Assembly (NCBI RefSeq): GCF_001591805.1
Contig: NZ_BCVP01000012.1
Location: 124,001 to 188,000, forward strand
DNA: 64,000 nucleotides
Source: Neobacillus novalis NBRC 102450
GTDB taxonomy: Bacteria > Bacillota > Bacilli > Bacillales > Cytobacillaceae
Direction of reading: 5' to 3'
A program made the position numbers and the translations under genes. Numbering within the stretch: the stretch's first letter is position 1; the number at the start of each line of letters is the position of its first letter. Shown piece after piece: positions 61,733 to 64,000 of the stretch. The notes under the pieces are model-generated. The model was not told the origin of the DNA. It did not search any database and saw only the letters and a list, made by a program, of their open reading frames with translations.

Positions 61733-62839
61733 TTATGAACCAATAGATGTGGCATAGCTGGAATAAGTATCAATACAGCGTTCTGCCCGCTGCCGATCCT
61801 CTTCCGTTTGAAAACTAATAACCAAAACTCCATTTATATCTTCTCTAGTTTCTAAGATGCGAATATTGGTGATGCTGATTTTTTCTTTTGCTAAATATCC
61901 TGTTATTTCAGAAATCACGCCCGGATAATCGGGAATATCAACAAACAAATCATAAAAGGCAGGGATAGCTCCCTTTTCTTTCATGGGCAGACCGTCACGA
62001 AAATGTTTTGCCTGGTTAAAATAATCAAAGATTGCCGCACTATTTTCATTTTCCAGCAGGATTTTAACACCCTTCATTTCTTCCTGCCATTGATTTAGCA
62101 GCTCGATTAATATCTCACGGTTGTGCAGCAAAATATCCTTCCACATTTCCGGACTACTTGAGGCAATTCGAGTAATATCCCTAAATCCCCCGGCAGCCAG
62201 GCGTGGGATGAGACTTTCCGCTTCGGAAAGTTTTTCTGTCTGCCGAACGATGGAGGCAGCAATGATATGCGGGAAATGACTGACAATCCCAGTAAGATAA
62301 TCATGATTTTCAGGCGTAATCGTCAAAAACTTTGCATTTGTCCCCAGTAACCAGCCTCTTAATCTCTCTACTTTCGTTGTTTCAATATGTTCTTCTGGAG
62401 TTAATAAATAAAAGGCATTTTCAAATAATATTTCTTTTGCAGCTGAAACCCCACTTTTATGTGAACCAGCCATTGGGTGACCGCCGATAAAAGTGATTCC
62501 CCGTTCCTTCAAGCTGGAGGTACTTTCGACTATTTTCCGTTTAGTACTGCCTGTATCGGTAATAATTACGTCTGGATGTAGGGGCATTTTAGCCAGCATC
62601 TGAAGAATTTCTTTCGTTTCGTTTACAGGTGCGGCAATAATGATTAAATTGGCATCGATTGCACCATCCTCAATGGTTTCCGCTATCTCATCGATGACAC
62701 CAAGCATTTTTGCCAGTCTAGACTGTTCTTTATTAATATCAAATCCAACAATCGTAGCTTCGTTATGTTCCTTCTTGATACATAATGCTAAGGAACCGCC
62801 GATTAATCCTAAGCCAATTACAATAACACGGCCTTTCAA
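61733..62839 (-). CDS. tyrA: Prephenate dehydrogenase with ACT domain
   Basis: NAD+-dependent enzyme of 368 residues that converts prephenate to 4-hydroxyphenylpyruvate for tyrosine. Rossmann motif VIGLGLIGGSLALCIKKE, TDTGSTKRKIVESTSSL, FIGGHPMAGSHKSGVSAAKE, SHFPHIIAASIVRQ and LAAGGFRDITRIASSSPEMW. A C-terminal ACT domain (about 295-360) should give feedback control by tyrosine. Ribosome binding site GGGGGAAATAA. Confidence 0.95.
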   Translation of the reverse strand: MKGRVIVIGLGLIGGSLALCIKKEHNEATIVGFDINKEQSRLAKMLGVIDEIAETIEDGAIDANLIIIAAPVNETKEILQMLAKMPLHPDVIITDTGSTKRKIVESTSSLKERGITFIGGHPMAGSHKSGVSAAKEILFENAFYLLTPEEHIETTKVERLRGWLLGTNAKFLTITPENHDYLTGIVSHFPHIIAASIVRQTEKLSEAESLIPRLAAGGFRDITRIASSSPEMWKDILLHNREILIELLNQWQEEMKGVKILLENENSAAIFDYFNQAKHFRDGLPMKEKGAIPAFYDLFVDIPDYPGVISEITGYLAKEKISITNIRILETREDINGVLVISFQTEEDRQRAERCIDTYSSYATSIGS

Positions 62840-62877
62840 GTTATTTCCCCCTAAGTAACAATAATCTGATGCTCTTG

Positions 62878-63975
62878 TTAGTTTTCTTTTAGAAACTCGC
62901 TTAATGCTTTAAGCACACCTTCATTTTGTTCATAGGATCCCACGGTAATTCTCACAGCGGTTGGGAAACCAAGCGCTTTACCGGAGCGGACAATATAGCC
63001 TTTCTCCTGTAAAAATTGAAAAACCTCATCCCCATCAACTTTCATATCAATTAAAATAAAATTAGTTTGTGATGGATAATAGTCCAATTGGTTTTGTTCA
63101 CAAAAATCGTAAATTTGTGATAGACCCTGTCTGTTTTTCTCCTTACATACTTCGACAAATTTCTGATCCTTGATTGCTGCACTTGCTCCCAGCTGCGCTA
63201 ATGAATTAACATTAAAAGGTTCTCTTGCAGGCTCTAGTGCTTTTATGATAGCTCTATTTGCGACCCCATATCCGACTCTTAAGGCAGCCATTCCATATAT
63301 TTTCGAAAAGGTTCTAAGAACAATTAAATTTTCATACTTCCGTGTTAACTCGATGGAATCATAATAATCTTCAGCTACTACATATTCATAGTAAGCTTCA
63401 TCGAGAACGACAAGGATATGCCGAGGAACCATATCTAAAAACGGAATTAAATTATTTTCCGGAATATATGTACCAGTTGGGTTATTAGGGCTGCAGATCC
63501 AAATAACATTTGTCTGTTCATCTATAGCCGCTAGCATTGCCTCCAAATCATGTTCACCATTTATAAGAGGCAATTCCTTAACGACTGCGCCTTCGATGAC
63601 GGCGTTGTGTTTGTATTGCGAAAATGTTGGAGTGGCCATAATCGTACTTGCATTAGGATGCAGCAGCGATCTTGAAATAATTTGGATAATGTTATCTGAG
63701 CCATTCCCTAAAATAAGTTCTTCCTCATCAACATTCAAAAATTCAGAAAGCTTCTCTCTTAAGTGAGTGGCATAGCCGTCAGGATAAATAGCCAAACCTG
63801 AAAGGTTTGTTTGCAGGACCTCAAGTACCCCGGGTGAACAGCCAAACGGGTTTTCATTGGAGGCAAGCTTGACAATTTTCTCCAGATTAAATTGCTTTTT
63901 AACAGCATCAATTGACTTTCCCGGCTGATACGGTGTAAGTGTCAATAATTGCTCTTTCCATCTCATTTTCTCCAC
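62878..63975 (-). CDS. hisC: Histidinol-phosphate / aromatic aminotransferase
   Basis: PLP aminotransferase of 365 residues: LTPYQPGKSIDAVKKQFNLE, KLASNENPFGCSPGVLEVL, CSPNNPTGTYIP, VVLDEAYYEYV, the PLP lysine in LRTFSKIYGMAALRVGYG and VRITVGSYEQNEGVLKAL. In B. subtilis this enzyme serves both histidine and tyrosine/phenylalanine synthesis, which fits its place directly upstream of tyrA and aroA. GGGGTGGAG precedes the ATG; the promoter is outside the window. Confidence 0.95.
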   Translation of the reverse strand: MEKMRWKEQLLTLTPYQPGKSIDAVKKQFNLEKIVKLASNENPFGCSPGVLEVLQTNLSGLAIYPDGYATHLREKLSEFLNVDEEELILGNGSDNIIQIISRSLLHPNASTIMATPTFSQYKHNAVIEGAVVKELPLINGEHDLEAMLAAIDEQTNVIWICSPNNPTGTYIPENNLIPFLDMVPRHILVVLDEAYYEYVVAEDYYDSIELTRKYENLIVLRTFSKIYGMAALRVGYGVANRAIIKALEPAREPFNVNSLAQLGASAAIKDQKFVEVCKEKNRQGLSQIYDFCEQNQLDYYPSQTNFILIDMKVDGDEVFQFLQEKGYIVRSGKALGFPTAVRITVGSYEQNEGVLKALSEFLKEN

Positions 63976-64000
63976 CCCTTCAATATTTCTTAACCAAAAT

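Overview
This window looks like the chromosome of an endospore-forming Bacillaceae bacterium, probably close to Neobacillus/Mesobacillus or Bacillus sensu lato; the genus is an inference. It has low GC, AGGAGG-type ribosome binding sites, sporulation genes (cotD, sspM, ypjB, yppG), bacillithiol genes (bshA, bshB1) and a gene order that follows the Bacillus subtilis ypb-to-hisC region almost gene for gene. No rRNA, tRNA or CRISPR array was seen. One structural RNA, RNase P RNA, is clear.

Layout. 1-5.4 kb: two-headed dynamin DynA (cut by the window edge), a Fur-controlled micro-ORF with its own promoter and terminator, and the coupled bpsB-bpsA pair (type III polyketide synthase). 5.5-8.4 kb: a tiny zinc-ribbon ORF and an IS607-type element with serine recombinase tnpA, tnpB and structured 3' sequence that probably specifies a guide RNA. 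8.4-17.5 kb: an accessory respiratory block: a ba3-type oxidase operon (subunits IIa, II, I), an EamA transporter and M32 carboxypeptidase, three DUF2249 genes, a Crp/Fnr regulator, a heme-copper-oxidase-like membrane protein and a MIP18-type assembly factor. 17.5-31.7 kb: ypvA, ypsC, rnpB, gpsB, ypsA, cotD, mrfB-mrfA, a second Crp/Fnr regulator facing hcp, an Hsp20 gene, and yppG-yppF-yppE-yppD. 31.8-44 kb: sspM, yppC, recU-ponA, ypoC-nth-dnaD, aspB, ypmB-ypmA, an odd secreted MBL-like protein and dinG. 44-64 kb: panBCD with a structured leader, birA-cca-bshA-bshB1-mgsA-dapB-ypjD, ypjC, ypjB, ypjA, the menaquinol:cytochrome c reductase qcrABC, ypiF-ypiB-ypiA, then aroA, tyrA and hisC.

How parts work together. 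The most striking signal is regulatory. Four promoters (ba3 oxidase operon, a DUF2249 gene, the first Crp/Fnr gene itself, hcp) each carry a TGTGA-N6-TCACA-like palindrome centred exactly 29.5 bases upstream of the 5' base of the -10 hexamer, i.e. about -41.5. This suggests one class II Crp/Fnr regulon linking a high-affinity oxidase, hybrid cluster protein and DUF2249/HCO-like proteins, most likely for low oxygen and nitrogen-oxide stress. Other regulatory signals are two Fur boxes over the micro-ORF promoter, a 13/14 LexA box inside the mrfAB promoter, a terminator-bearing panB leader, and a sigma-G-like promoter at sspM. Two copies of a structured intergenic repeat show a compensatory indel.
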